Shown here in pieces: positions 37,501 to 42,200 of a DNA stretch of 64,000 bases. Source of the DNA: Stichopus chloronotus (lineage: Eukaryota > Echinodermata > Holothuroidea > Aspidochirotida > Stichopodidae). Made by a program: the position numbers and the translations under genes. Each line of letters opens with the position of its first letter. The first letter of the stretch is position 1. The notes beneath the pieces were generated by a model. The model saw nothing but the letters and a program-made list of their open reading frames with translations. It searched no databases and was not told where the DNA came from. Where the stretch lies: NCBI GenBank assembly GCA_021234535.1, contig CM037839.1, positions 28,039,475 through 28,103,474 of the forward strand, in the 5' to 3' direction.

Positions 37501-40500
37501 TGTGTTTATACCTGTGTTTGTAGTCTTAAGATACACATTTGGAAGACTAATGCTGCTTTATTTCACACATTTTTACTCTTGTTCAAATTTTCCATTAGCA
37601 GATTGTCGATCGAGGAGTGCTAGCGAGTGCGATGTCCTGGGAGAATTTGACCAGCTGAGACCAAGAGCACTCAGCTCTACAAGCGGACGTGGCACACCAA
37701 ACAGTTGCGACACGCCCACCAGTGCAGTCAGTAGTTTTGAGTTTGATTCGGGGAGTCGGAGGGTTTTGAGAGAAGACACCCCGGCGGGCAGAGCACTGGT
37801 TCGCAAAGAAATTATGCGACTAGTCCACAGGATGGCCAGTGGCGTGGGCTTGAAAGCACAAGAAGATGGTTTGTTACGGTGAGTTCCTAAGCATGTATCA
37901 TGTCACTGTTGATCATGTGACAGACTCTGATGCATTTTATTGGCCAGTTACTTAATTTAACATGACATGAGGAGTATGTTTGCCTTTTGCCAACAATGTG
38001 GATTATTCTAGAACGAAAAGAACTGTCTGCCAAGTAACAATTTACAAACTGTTTTTCATTGTCTTAAGTAACGCTGATGATCTTGATTCAATGGATGTTG
38101 TGTTCAGAGATCAAACTTCATTTTTTTTCTGCTCATACATTGCAAATAGAGCAAAAAGTGCATCTCTCAGAGTAAATCGGAAAACAGTTTTGCTACACAC
38201 GTTTTTTTTTTTATTGAGTCAAACATATATGAAGAAGATCTGTGAGAAACACATTTCTTGAAAAAAAAATTCCACCATCCTACCTTACTTTGATTAGTCT
38301 ATCTTTCTGTGCCCATAAACATTTTCTTCTAAAAATATGATTGTTTTCTGTGAAATAAATGCCTTGCTTCCCTTTCAATATCACAATTATATAACATCTA
38401 GAAAGGTAAGTAGTAGCTGAACCAGATTTCTGTATCCCTGAAGAAACTGTCTTTATTCATTTCCCTTGGCTATGATGACAAGACAAAGATTAAGTGTCAA
38501 TAACTTTAATAGGCCACCTGACTTCTTCTATATGAGTATTTTGGCCCTTTTAAAGTTTTTTCACAACATGCTCAAAGAGAAAGTGTGAAAGAATGCAAAG
38601 GGACAGTGTTGTTTTGTTTGTATGAACAAACAACACTATTCTACAATTCCACCCTCTTGAATTGTTATTGTCCTTTGGATTGTTTCTTCTTTTTTTTTAG
38701 CTCACACATACTACTGTGTGTGAGGTTATAGGAATGAGGCTGATGTTGTAAAGTTTGTAAAAAGTTGTGTTCCTTCATTTTGCAGATTTTGATCTGAAAT
38801 TTTGTCAGCTTTTTTTTTCTTTCAAAAAGGTATTTCTTTTCCCCCTGCCAACATTTTGACAAACTACGTTTAGCTAACATTTTATGTACAAATTCACTAA
38901 TCAATTTTGTAGTTGGTACTCTTTCAATTGCACCGGGATACGTGGTTGCTATCCCTTGGCATACCCCAGTCTGACTGCGGGAGAACATGACTTGTGGGTT
39001 TGAAGGGTGTGGTGGGTAAAGGTGGTGAAGACTCTGTGCCAGGAATGGCATGTCGGATGGAATTCTCTATTGCTGTTAAAGGGACACCTGGAGTTGTTGT
39101 GTCAATTGTGAAATAGAAGTTTTTCAGACTTGATAGGATTTCTTCGCATACTAATGATGTGACCAGATACTGTTCTATTCACAGCCAGTGCAAAGCCATG
39201 GTCAAAATTAAAATTTATTGACAGTTTTCATGATAATCGGATGTGAAAGTTTTATGAGGCCTGTGCTAATTTTAAGCTTTGCAATGCCTTTTCACCCTTC
39301 AAAATTCCCACATATTTATCAATATGAACTCAATGTGCTTCTTTAAAACTGGCGTTATAGATGTAATGCAGTCATCACAAAATGATTAAGGACTTCTTGA
39401 AGAAAGAAGGAATGTCAGAATGTTTAACAATGAAATATTGTTACATAGGAGACTCTTATGGTGAACACCATCACCAAATGCCATCTAAATATGTTGTTTG
39501 CTTTTTCAGATGTTGCACTTTATAAAATTTCATAGAAAATCACCAATCGTTTTGTTCCCCTTTCGATCCGTCTCTCTATTTGCTCATGTCCTCAAATCAG
39601 TATTGATCTGGGTAATTTCCCTGATACAGGCAGTAGTCAAATTTACTTCTCCCTCAATGCAGTTATCACCCTCACAACACCGTGCCATCTTTTCAGATTT
39701 TAGGCATCTCCCTCCCTCAAGTCACTCTTTACAAGCCCTCTCCTCGACTTCTGTCTTCCATATTTCCTTTGGTCGTCACCCTAGAGGTTGGCATAAGACA
39801 AGAATTTACTTGCTTGATATTTATCTCACTTAGAAATTGCTTACATTTGTGAGAGAAAAAAAAAATGTGGTCCATGTTACCTGTGGCAAGTTTATAATGG
39901 AGTCTATCTTTGTCCACTGTAAAAACTACTTGAAGTTTAAGACACCCTGCAGTGGCTGTACTTTCATTACAAAATTCGGCACCAACTTAGCAATATCACT
40001 TGCTTAGCCTATGGACAATTCAATCTATATAGACCATTGTCAGAGCACACTGAATATCACAGACAAATTTCAGGATAGGCCCAATGCCTTCTTTCAAGAA
40101 CACTGGTCTAAATTAATATATTTTCTTAATACTACAGTGGCATGTGGTAATATAATGGTCCTGACAGTGTGTAAACTAAATACTCTTTGCATGTTAGTTT
40201 TTGACAGCTTCCAAGTGATTAAGTTTTCTAATGCCACAAACAAACATGACGGTACTTTTACTGAATTCAGTTGTGTGAGGTACAGCAGCATTGCTACGCT
40301 GCTAAGTTGTTCTTCATCTTCATTGTCATCTTTGATCCTCATAATCAATGGTTGTGGTTGTGATCGTAGTCACCATGGTCAGTTTGTCTTCCTCTGATAG
40401 GTTGAAGGAGCGCTTTGCACACTCCTTTGAAGATCCTTGCCTGTATTCAGATGTGGCTCATATATTAGGGAGCAGAACATTTCGTCTGGTGGCCCGTCGT

Positions 40501-42027
40501 TTTATCCAGGAGTTATTTCAAGATGTTAATTACGAAGAGGTAATATTTTCATCTACAATTATTTGTTTATTGTTGTTAGCCATACTATTGTTATCCATTA
40601 CTATTGTTGTCCACTGCTGTTATCAGCCATTGCTATTGTTATTTGGTAGCCATTACTAGTGTCGTCCATCGCTGTTATTAGCCATTACTATTTTTTCCAT
40701 TACTATTGTTATTCATTGCTTTTATTAGCCCTTGCTATTGTTATCCATCACTACTGTTATCCATAACTACTTTTGTTTATTACTATTGTTTTCCATTGCT
40801 GTTATTAGCCATTACTAGTTGTTATCCATTTCTGTTATTTTCCATCGCTGATATTAGCCATCACTATTGTTATCTATTACTATTGTTACCCATTGCTGTA
40901 ATTAGCCATAACTGTTGTTATCCATTACTATTATTATCTGTTGCTGTTATTAGCCATTACTATTGTTATCCATTACTGTTGTTATCCATAACTATTGTTA
41001 TCCATTGCTGTTATTAGCCATAACTATTGTTATCCGTTACTATTATTATCTATTGCTGTTATTAGCCATTACTGTCGTTATCCATTACTGTTGTTATCCA
41101 TTACTATTGTTATCCATTGTTGTTATTAGCCATAACTGTTGTTATCCATTACTGTTATTATCTATTGCTGTTATTAGCCATTACTATTGTTATCCATTAC
41201 TGTTGCTATCCATTACTATTGTTATCCATTGCTGTTATTAGCCATTACTATTGTTATCCATTACTGTTGTTATCCATTACTATTGTTATTCATGACTGAG
41301 ATTAGCCATCACTATTGTTATCCATTACTGTTGTTATCCATTACTATTGTTATTCATTACTCTCCATAACCATTTCTGTTGTTAGCCATAACTGTTGTAA
41401 TTCACTATTGTTATCCATCTTCAATTTTGTCTATTTCCAGAAATGCTGTTTGTCATTACTGTTGTTGTTAGCTATTATAGTTGCTTTAGCCAGTATTTCA
41501 GGCATAGCTAACTTACCTTTCATTGATACAAGAGACTACCAGCCAGTAATAATTACTACACTTGTTAAGGACTAGGGAATGAATTGCAAGAGATATTTAT
41601 GGGAAATTAATCATTCTATGCGGAATTTTGTCCACCTTATTCAAATTATTAATTATTAATTAAAATTTGTCCACTTATTGTTGAGGTTAAAGCCCAAAAC
41701 AAGTAACTAATGTTAGCATGTAATGCTGTTTACAACAGCTTTGACTGTGCAAAATGGACACATTGGGACTATTGTAACTTAAGGATTGATATGTAGTTAT
41801 ATTGTTCAATTGATTGTGGAAATTGAGCTGCTTACTTGCACAATTGGTTTTTAATCAGTTATAAATTCAATCAGAGCAGAATCATTTGAGCATAGCTAGG
41901 CTACATTTCATTAATACAAGTGAGACATTTGTACTGTTTTTGCTTTTAATATCTGCAGCTTTACCAGGAAGCAGAGTGTATTCTAGGTTTACAACAAGAC
42001 TCAACAGAGGAGGACAAGAACTCATGA
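4385..42027 (+). CDS. RICTOR: RICTOR, rapamycin-insensitive companion of mTOR (5'-partial, 25 exons in window)
   Basis: RICTOR is the defining scaffold of mTOR complex 2. With mTOR, mLST8 and SIN1 it phosphorylates AGC kinases such as AKT, and it blocks rapamycin-FKBP12 access to mTOR. Twenty-five exons join in frame to give 1594 residues. Family hallmarks in order: EVRGAGLRAIRYF, TVLHLLNHPSTRRF, IAPYTDIHYRHS, LLEVLYDAF, LPHRAKTR, HELKKRGPIP, CLDYSREGLARTVLSK, EALAILDEACED, VHLYGQLVQHKAG, TSSRDAHGYAALK, EEYIGLCLPVD and RRFIQELFQDV. Visible regions: armadillo/HEAT (residues about 1-430), middle HEAT region (about 430-910), disordered phospho-region (about 910-1430) and C-terminal domain (about 1430-1594). 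About 90 N-terminal residues are missing because their exons lie upstream; human RICTOR has 1708 residues, so the whole protein is near normal length. I see no frameshift or internal stop, so the gene looks intact. All introns are GT-AG. The promoter is outside the window. Confidence 0.97.
4581..5171 (+). other. RICTOR intron after exon 1
   Basis: A 591-nt intron with donor GTAAGT and acceptor TCTTTGGTAG. The 3' part has a TCTC-rich pyrimidine tract. Nothing else is recognised. Confidence 0.8.
5172..5298 (+). CDS. RICTOR: RICTOR exon 2 of window
   Basis: Reads IITVCPSLCPLSLIHSLTAI, then ends in RACVATLCEL. It aligns with the human segment beginning MITVNASLFPSSVTNSL and ending RACIAIICEL. 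It starts in phase 0 after TTGGTAG and ends one base into a codon before GTGAGT; exon 3 supplies the other two bases. Confidence 0.94.
6330..6358 (+). repeat. GGGTTGGGTGGTA repeat end, copy 1
   Basis: Begins CAGGGTTGGGTGGTATCTTG. The same motif occurs in reverse orientation near 9153-9176, as CTTGGTACCACCCAACCCT. GATACATGGTGAAGAT or a close variant lies beside both. The two may be ends of decayed transposon copies; no target duplication is visible. Confidence 0.35.
6952..7038 (+). repeat. Degenerate tRNA-like segment, possible SINE head
   Basis: TGGCTCATTTAGTTGC resembles a Pol III A box and GGTTCAATCCC resembles a B box. The putative T arm (ACAGG, TTCAATC, CCTGC) pairs at 4 of 5 positions. 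The acceptor-like ends GTACAGA and TCAGCAC pair at about 5 of 7. The anticodon arm is not convincing and the length (87 nt) is too great for a simple tRNA, so a decayed tRNA-derived SINE or tRNA pseudogene is more likely than a working tRNA. Confidence 0.3.
9085..9180 (-). repeat. GGGTTGGGTGGTACC repeat end, copy 2, with CCGGTA palindromes
   Basis: The reverse complement starts at AGGGTTGGGTGGTACCAAG and runs into several units of CAGTACCGGTA type, spaced about 30 bp. It matches the motif at 6330-6358 in inverted orientation. It is probably part of a dispersed transposon-like repeat, not of RICTOR. Confidence 0.35.
10675..10844 (+). CDS. RICTOR: RICTOR exon 3 of window
   Basis: Reads AIHNTEAFSRAGGLSTLIRN, then continues with LRINESVMLTVLHLLNHPST and ends FKADIE. 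Human RICTOR has SRINEALITTILHLLNHPKT at this place, so identity is strong. The exon starts with two bases completing the split Ala codon and ends in phase 0 at ATAGAG before GTAGGC. Confidence 0.96.
13326..13930 (+). repeat. Degenerate ATATACCAGTAAATGGTTACTT repeats
   Basis: Variants of ACCAGTAAATGGTCATTTA and TTACTTAAATTTAACCA recur about four to five times with irregular spacing, interrupted by unrelated sequence around 13510-13740. This looks like a decayed minisatellite. Exact boundaries cannot be set by eye. Confidence 0.4.
13970..14008. repeat. Perfect 12-bp inverted repeat (hairpin)
   Basis: CGTCAGACAACC at 13970-13981 is followed after 15 bases by its exact reverse complement, GGTTGTCTGACG, at 13997-14008. 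It lies inside the intron after exon 3. No neighbouring element explains it. Confidence 0.7.
15928..15992 (+). CDS. RICTOR: RICTOR exon 4 of window
   Basis: A 65-nt exon reading QVIAPYTDIHYRHSGEADQQ. Human RICTOR has RILAPYTDFHYRHSPDTAEG here. It starts in phase 0 after CTTGCAG and ends two bases into a Ser codon before GTGAGG. Confidence 0.95.
16272..16345 (+). CDS. RICTOR: RICTOR exon 5 of window
   Basis: A 74-nt exon reading SGREDRESWYRASRIAVVTL, then LRSWPG. It corresponds to the human segment with KEDREARFLASKMGIIATF and RSWAG. One base completes the Ser codon from exon 4, and one base is left before GTGAGT. Confidence 0.94.
17935..18365 (+). repeat. Degenerate 14-bp minisatellite, AGTGAGGTGACTAC type
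   Basis: The core at 18074-18150 has successive near-identical copies of AGTGAGGTGACTAC. On both sides are diverged versions such as AGTGGGGTGGTTAC and AGTGATGTGGTTAC. There are about 20 to 25 units in all. It is strongly strand-biased for G. Confidence 0.75.
19140..19166 (+). repeat. GATT microsatellite
   Basis: Short run of GATT tetranucleotides, interrupted once by CGACT. Confidence 0.8.
19747..19810 (+). repeat. Dispersed repeat, copy 1
   Basis: Begins TAATACTTTAAGACTCAC and continues through GATAAGCTG and GGCTCAAAGG. A similar segment in the same orientation lies at 28957-29025, in the intron after exon 14. It is probably the end of an interspersed element. Confidence 0.55.
19969..20051 (+). 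CDS. RICTOR: RICTOR exon 6 of window
   Basis: Reads GMIRLCSAESSGLQSLMQIL, then CVPHEENR. It matches human GIINLCKPGNSGIQSLIGVL followed by CIPNMEIR. Two bases complete the Gly codon; the exon ends in phase 0 at AACAGG before GTAAGA. The last 40 or so bases and the donor are repeated several times in the following intron (20015-20400). Confidence 0.95.
20015..20400 (+). repeat. Tandem array derived from the exon 6 3' end and its splice donor
   Basis: The segment from AATGCAAATACTG in exon 6 through CACATGAAGAGAACAGG and GTAAGA recurs downstream in diverged form. The AATGCAAAT anchor (AATACAAAT in the last copy) lies at 20015 (the real exon), 20107, 20196, 20282 and 20367, giving periods of 92, 89, 86 and 85. 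Donor-like GTAAGA persists in copies 2 (20144) and 4 (20326); copy 3 has GTATTG. Reading on from exon 6 reaches a TGA near 20082, so use of the decoy donors would truncate the protein. Confidence 0.8.
21181..21268 (+). CDS. RICTOR: RICTOR exon 7 of window
   Basis: Reads RYLLEVLYDAFYLTIPKWTD, then DFDIAIASI. It aligns with human RGLLEVLYDIFRLPLPVVTE and the segment after it. It starts in phase 0 after CTACATACAG and ends one base into a codon before GTGAGT. Confidence 0.96.
21326..21668 (+). repeat. Degenerate minisatellite, GATCAnTnATTGATCTGTNATC type
   Basis: About six to seven units of 45-57 bp, each with GATCAGT or GATCAAT, then ATTGATCTG, then a CAGACTTTGAA-like segment. Units begin near 21326, 21378, 21424, 21480, 21536 and 21590. 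The array starts about 60 nt after the exon 7 donor. Confidence 0.7.
22383..22537 (+). CDS. RICTOR: RICTOR exon 8 of window
   Basis: Reads DTYESQLCTLGEGFVVEEAL, TVLPHRAKTRTNLKENHLAL, then LLLAFINAGLLE. It corresponds to the human segment with LSDGFVAAEAKTILPHRARS and ALILSAFIRNGLLE. Two bases complete an Asp codon, and the exon ends in phase 0 at TTAGAG before GTAAGT. Confidence 0.96.
22550..22745 (+). repeat. Degenerate minisatellite just after exon 8
   Basis: Four to five diverged units combining TTTGTCAAA with TCTCAAAGATGTGAGGATA, at about 22550, 22585, 22645, 22670 and 22705. It begins roughly 15 nt after the exon 8 donor. Confidence 0.6.
23223..23303 (+). CDS. RICTOR: RICTOR exon 9 of window
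   Basis: An 81-nt, 27-codon exon reading SLVEVITSGTEHLSIMGTVF, then LGELLHM. Human RICTOR has GLVEVITNSDDHISVRATIL followed by LGELLHM. Both ends are phase 0, so skipping it would keep the frame. The donor is GTTAGT. Confidence 0.96.
23530..24185 (+). repeat. AGGTCA-rich repeat family, copy A
   Basis: Contains repeated blocks with GGTGGAGGTCAAAGGTCA, ACCAGAGGTCAA and GATCTCATACTT. At 23878-23890 there is a perfect AGGTCAAAGGTCA, followed four bases later by another AGGTCA. It begins near TTCCTTGCCGGAC and ends near ATATGGCAA. The same layout recurs at 33305-34390 and 45400-46260. It lies in the intron after exon 9. Confidence 0.7.
24241..24341 (+). CDS. RICTOR: RICTOR exon 10 of window
   Basis: Reads CDRMLPVECELHHHTLPTLM, then ALAASVDASVLQR. 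It matches the human stretch ending in HLHCLPTLMNMAASFDIPKE. It starts in phase 0 after ATTTGCAG and ends two bases into an Ile codon before GTGAGT. Confidence 0.94.
24576..25010 (+). repeat. 24-bp minisatellite, TTTCATCCATTGTTACAG type
   Basis: Eight regular 24-bp units run from 24728 to 24919. Each has AAGTTTCATCCATTGTTACA plus a short GGAC, AGAC or GGAA variant. Diverged units flank them on both sides. As 24 is a multiple of three, several frames stay open, but the resulting repetitive peptides are not a gene. It lies in the intron after exon 10. Confidence 0.93.
25218..25380 (+). CDS. RICTOR: RICTOR exon 11 of window
   Basis: Reads IRATAAVTNLCRFHELKKRG, PIPCSLFLDQILCN, then a more variable tail ending SNRQMPLT. 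Human has LRASAALNCLKRFHEMKKRG followed by PKPYSLHLDHII. One base completes the Ile codon; the exon ends in phase 0 before GTGAGT. Confidence 0.96.
25381..26037 (+). other. RICTOR intron after exon 11
   Basis: A 657-nt intron ending CACTCTCTAG. I see no repeat or coding signal in it. Confidence 0.8.
26038..26142 (+). CDS. RICTOR: RICTOR exon 12 of window
   Basis: A 105-nt, 35-codon exon, phase 0 at both ends. It reads DMDESNVQAALKDTLVLSGK, then EFKEWKWDLIGSLIK. The WKWDLIGSLIK end corresponds to human WNWNLIGTILK; the earlier part corresponds to human DTEEALLINLRDSQVLQHKE. Confidence 0.94.
26150..26452 (+). repeat. 75-76 bp tandem repeat carrying TTGATCCA...TGGATCAA palindromes
   Basis: Units start at about 26171, 26246, 26322 and 26397. 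Each has a GATCCA, a five-base spacer such as ATTAG, and TGGATCAA, then CTGTTACATTCA and a GTACCCATGAGTATCACA-like part. The similarity reaches back to about 26150, only some 10 nt past the exon 12 donor. Confidence 0.88.
26628..26825 (+). CDS. RICTOR: RICTOR exon 13 of window
   Basis: A 66-codon exon, phase 0 at both ends, reading RGGPALHKFDDANINRFFRK, LMDFYKPMTHGFSSVEINKD, then LNGRQLIDYLLNSTD near its end. It aligns with human HRFVRRLLYFYKPSSKLYAN and the segment VGCQFTEFLLES. It belongs to the middle HEAT region. Confidence 0.94.
26826..27740 (+). other. RICTOR intron after exon 13
   Basis: A 915-nt intron ending CTTTGACAACAG. It has a short GGGGGGG-type run near 26925. No other feature is recognised. 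Confidence 0.8.
27741..27958 (+). CDS. RICTOR: RICTOR exon 14 of window
   Basis: Reads AEAERLLSELSEDIADCLLE, with later segments LCQDYFIFVGRLSQTHRGEK and ILERAHVFQ. Human has LSQHYFLFIGTLSCHPHGVK followed by MLEKCSVFQ. It ends two bases into a Tyr codon at CAATA before GTTAGT. The frame hits TAG at once if unspliced, which supports this donor, although an A before the donor GT is less usual. Confidence 0.92.
27959..29730 (+). other. RICTOR intron after exon 14 (1.8 kb)
   Basis: Donor GTTAGT, acceptor CTCTTCTCAG. It contains the second copy of the dispersed repeat first seen at 19747 (here 28957-29025). No coding sequence is recognised. Confidence 0.75.
28957..29025 (+). repeat. Dispersed repeat, copy 2
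   Basis: Begins TAATACTTTAAGACCCACC and continues through GATAAGCTG and AGCTCAAAGG, like 19747-19810. Both copies lie in RICTOR introns in the same orientation. Confidence 0.55.
29731..29857 (+). CDS. RICTOR: RICTOR exon 15 of window
   Basis: One base completes a Tyr codon, then MLDVCSSNVHTTLHKLIVTC and LDYSREGLARTVLSKVLTAT. Human RICTOR has SLDYSRDGLARVILSKILTA at this place, one of the most conserved stretches of the protein. It ends in phase 0 at TCTGAG before GTAGAA. Confidence 0.97.
29858..30551 (+). other. RICTOR intron after exon 15
   Basis: A 694-nt intron ending TTCATGTGTAG. It has a duplicated CCCTTTTGTTCGTTTATTTT segment near 30280-30345. Nothing else is recognised. Confidence 0.75.
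30552..30793 (+). CDS. RICTOR: RICTOR exon 16 of window
   Basis: Reads SMRLYATSHMRVLLRAQVQY, FQHWGVENLVCQLYDKDKQV, SGEALAILDEACEDEINLHS, then LVQIRPSLLHLGDHGALLLT. Human has CRLYATKHLRVLLRANVEFF and SSEALDILDEACEDKANLHA. It ends two bases into an Arg codon at ACAAG before GTATGT. The last 26 nt of this exon and the donor are the founder of the array that follows. Confidence 0.97.
30768..31270 (+). repeat. Tandem array built from the exon 16 3' end and splice donor
   Basis: The real exon end (GATCATGGTGCTCTACTG, then CTAACAAG and the donor GTATGT) is followed by seven more copies. GATCATGG or close variants start at 30768, 30832, 30900, 30956, 31024, 31080, 31148 and 31204. Periods are 64, then 68, 56, 68, 56, 68, 56, so a 124-bp dimer repeats. 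Long copies keep CCAACAAGGTCACTATGTTC, with four extra bases that spoil the donor; short copies have CTACTAAAGTG instead. Confidence 0.92.
31975..32254 (+). CDS. RICTOR: RICTOR exon 17 of window
   Basis: One base completes Arg, then FLSTPKGFRYLLEVNFVQNE and LDKWYSTLNRKYVILVETEI, followed by segments GLYVRRSQNDFKRKKDVFVP and VHLYGQLVQHKAGAELLEKQ. Human has FLSIPKGFSYLNERGYVAKQ and IHLYGQLVHHKTGCHLLEVQ. It ends in phase 0 at AAACAG before GTGGGT. It belongs to the conserved middle region. Confidence 0.97.
32255..33079 (+). other. RICTOR intron after exon 17
   Basis: An 825-nt intron ending CATTCTGCAG. No repeat or coding signal is recognised. Confidence 0.8.
33080..33175 (+). CDS. RICTOR: RICTOR exon 18 of window
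   Basis: A 32-codon exon, phase 0 at both ends, reading QTVISELCSRVHLADISSSE and RLMELKSALWAL. Human has NIITELCRNVRTPDLDKWEE, with KLKASLWAL at the end. Donor GTAAGT. Confidence 0.96.
33305..34390 (+). repeat. AGGTCA-rich repeat family, copy B
   Basis: The fullest of three copies. It has about nine diverged units of roughly 100-130 bp. Each has a GGTCAAAGGTCATTTGAGGTCA-like core (split here: AGGTCAAAGGTCA at 33471-33483), an AAACCTTGTAAA part, ATCTCCAGAAGGGTAA and CTGATCTCATACTT. It starts near GATTCCTGGGCC and ends near GGCAAGGAATC (34374), hinting at short terminal inverted repeats. It lies in the intron after exon 18. Confidence 0.8.
34641..34747 (+). CDS. RICTOR: RICTOR exon 19 of window
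   Basis: Reads GHMGSSPLGLKILEKLNIIP and EIIRLGEECEVFSIRG. Human has GNIGSSNWGLNLLQEENVIP and DILKLAKQCEVLSIRG. It starts in phase 0 after GTTTTAG and ends two bases into Gly before GTTAGT. Confidence 0.97.
34748..35478 (+). other. RICTOR intron after exon 19
   Basis: A 731-nt intron with acceptor TTGTCTACAG. It contains a GT microsatellite at 34972-34992. Otherwise nothing is recognised. Confidence 0.8.
34972..34992 (+). repeat. GT microsatellite
   Basis: A short run of GT dinucleotides, interrupted once by GC. Confidence 0.9.
35479..36669 (+). CDS. RICTOR: RICTOR exon 20 of window (phospho-region exon)
   Basis: A 1191-nt exon. Its start, GTCFFVIGLLSKTKAGADIL, closes the HEAT region (human GTCVYVLGLIAKTKQGCDIL). 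The rest is a Ser-rich disordered segment like the human phospho-region. KRAKTMPSIED aligns with human RTLTEPSVD; its Thr (codon 36014-36016) sits at the place of human Thr1135, the S6K/AKT/SGK site, with Arg at -3 but no Arg at -5. Other conserved patches are SRSESFATDTTTQSSGVSSL and VFTSSRDAHGYAALKALDAQ (human YTSSRDAFGYATLKRLQQQ). It ends two bases into Arg at TCAAG before GTAAGC. Confidence 0.96.
36827..36968 (+). CDS. RICTOR: RICTOR exon 21 of window
   Basis: One base completes Arg, then SGSVSSLGQYSAFISPLKST and LKRSKAVTSNEEYIGLCLPV, ending DVSLIFH. Human has SDDYIGLALPVDINDIFQ here. It starts after TTGATAG and ends in phase 0 before GTGAGT. Confidence 0.95.
37117..37408 (+). CDS. RICTOR: RICTOR exon 22 of window (first three zinc ligands)
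   Basis: Reads SDESQYRGGRSSSRTSSQTS, a Ser-rich stretch, then EEEDERHRPEMCIRCTKVRA. H-x4-C-x2-C (His codon 37339-37341, Cys 37354-37356 and 37363-37365) has the spacing of human His1515, Cys1520 and Cys1523, three ligands of the structural zinc in mTORC2. The internal CAGGTATCC at 37194 is not used as a donor in this reading, since the frame stays open and the zinc motif lies beyond it. It ends one base into a codon before GTATTA. Confidence 0.9.
37595..37601 (+). promoter_or_regulatory. Tandem NAGNAG splice acceptor of exon 23
   Basis: The acceptor reads TTAGCAG. Splicing after the first AG (37598) adds CAG to the exon and inserts one Ala before the Asp; splicing after the second AG (37601) omits it. 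Both keep the frame, so a one-residue isoform difference is possible. Confidence 0.6.
37602..37878 (+). CDS. RICTOR: RICTOR exon 23 of window (C-terminal domain start)
   Basis: Reads DCRSRSASECDVLGEFDQLR, a variable Ser/Thr-rich stretch, then REDTPAGRALVRKEIMRLVH and GLKAQEDGLLR. The DTPAGRALVRKEIMRLV part aligns with human DTPMCRILLRKEVLRLV. Two bases complete Asp, and the exon ends two bases into Arg at TTACG before GTGAGT. The start could be 37599 because of the tandem acceptor. Confidence 0.95.
37879..40400 (+). other. RICTOR intron after exon 23 (2.5 kb)
   Basis: Donor GTGAGT, acceptor CTTCCTCTGATAG. It is AT-rich with several poly-T runs. No array, transposon or coding sequence is recognised. 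Confidence 0.75.
40401..40539 (+). CDS. RICTOR: RICTOR exon 24 of window (fourth zinc ligand)
   Basis: One base completes Arg, then LKERFAHSFEDPCLYSDVAH, ILGSRTFRLVARRFIQELFQ and DVNYEE. Human has DDICLYSEVSHLLSHCTFRL and CRRFIQELFQDVQF. The Cys in DPCLYSDV (codon 40438-40440) is at the place of human Cys1651, the fourth zinc ligand. It ends in phase 0 before GTAATA. Confidence 0.97.
40560..41420 (+). repeat. Minisatellite, about 16-bp TTGTTATCCATTACTA units
   Basis: About 50 diverged units of TTGTTATCCATTACTA, TTGTTATCCATTGCTG and TTATTAGCCATTACTA alternate over 860 bp, with a loose higher-order period of three units. The array begins some 20 nt after the exon 24 donor. Long open frames inside it (LLLLSITIVIHCCY-type peptides) are artefacts of the repeat. 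Confidence 0.93.
41421..41958 (+). other. RICTOR last intron, 3' part
   Basis: AT-rich sequence between the array and the last acceptor TATCTGCAG. It contains a TTATTAATTATTAATTAA run near 41645. No other feature is recognised. Confidence 0.75.
41959..42027 (+). CDS. RICTOR: RICTOR exon 25 of window (terminal coding exon)
   Basis: Reads LYQEAECILGLQQDSTEEDK, then NS and TGA at 42025-42027. It aligns loosely with the human C terminus starting FLQMHEEAEAVL. It is shorter than the human tail by a few residues. The acceptor is TATCTGCAG. Confidence 0.92.
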   Translation, partial: LYQEAECILGLQQDSTEEDKNS

Positions 42028-42200
42028 CAGTAAAAAAAATGTTGAAAGTATCTTCACCATGACAACGAAATCATGATTATTATTCTGTGCAACGGTGGTT
42101 TTTTTCAAGAAAGAAGCCTGCCTCACACAGCAAGTACTATGCAGTCGTCTGCAAGTCACTGATTTTTAGCGTGCAATAAATATATGTCAACAAGAGAGAA
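42028..42200 (+). other. RICTOR 3' UTR (minimal)
   Basis: Sequence from the stop codon to just past the first good poly(A) signal. It may extend further in some transcripts: another AATAAA lies at 44792-44797. No transcript data support either end. Confidence 0.6.
42175..42180 (+). terminator. Candidate RICTOR poly(A) signal AATAAA
   Basis: Canonical AATAAA 148 nt after the stop codon, followed about 30 nt later by a T/TG-rich stretch (TTTTTGTTTTTTAATC), as expected for a cleavage site near 42195-42205. Confidence 0.65.

Noticed and set aside
37544..37563. TGGAAGACT, identical to the start of miR-7
   Set aside because: The match stops after nine bases plus scattered ones, and no hairpin partner is seen nearby.
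40706..41575. Several overlapping open frames with LLLLSITIVIHCCY-type peptides
   Set aside because: They are translations of the 16-bp array in the last RICTOR intron and not membrane proteins.
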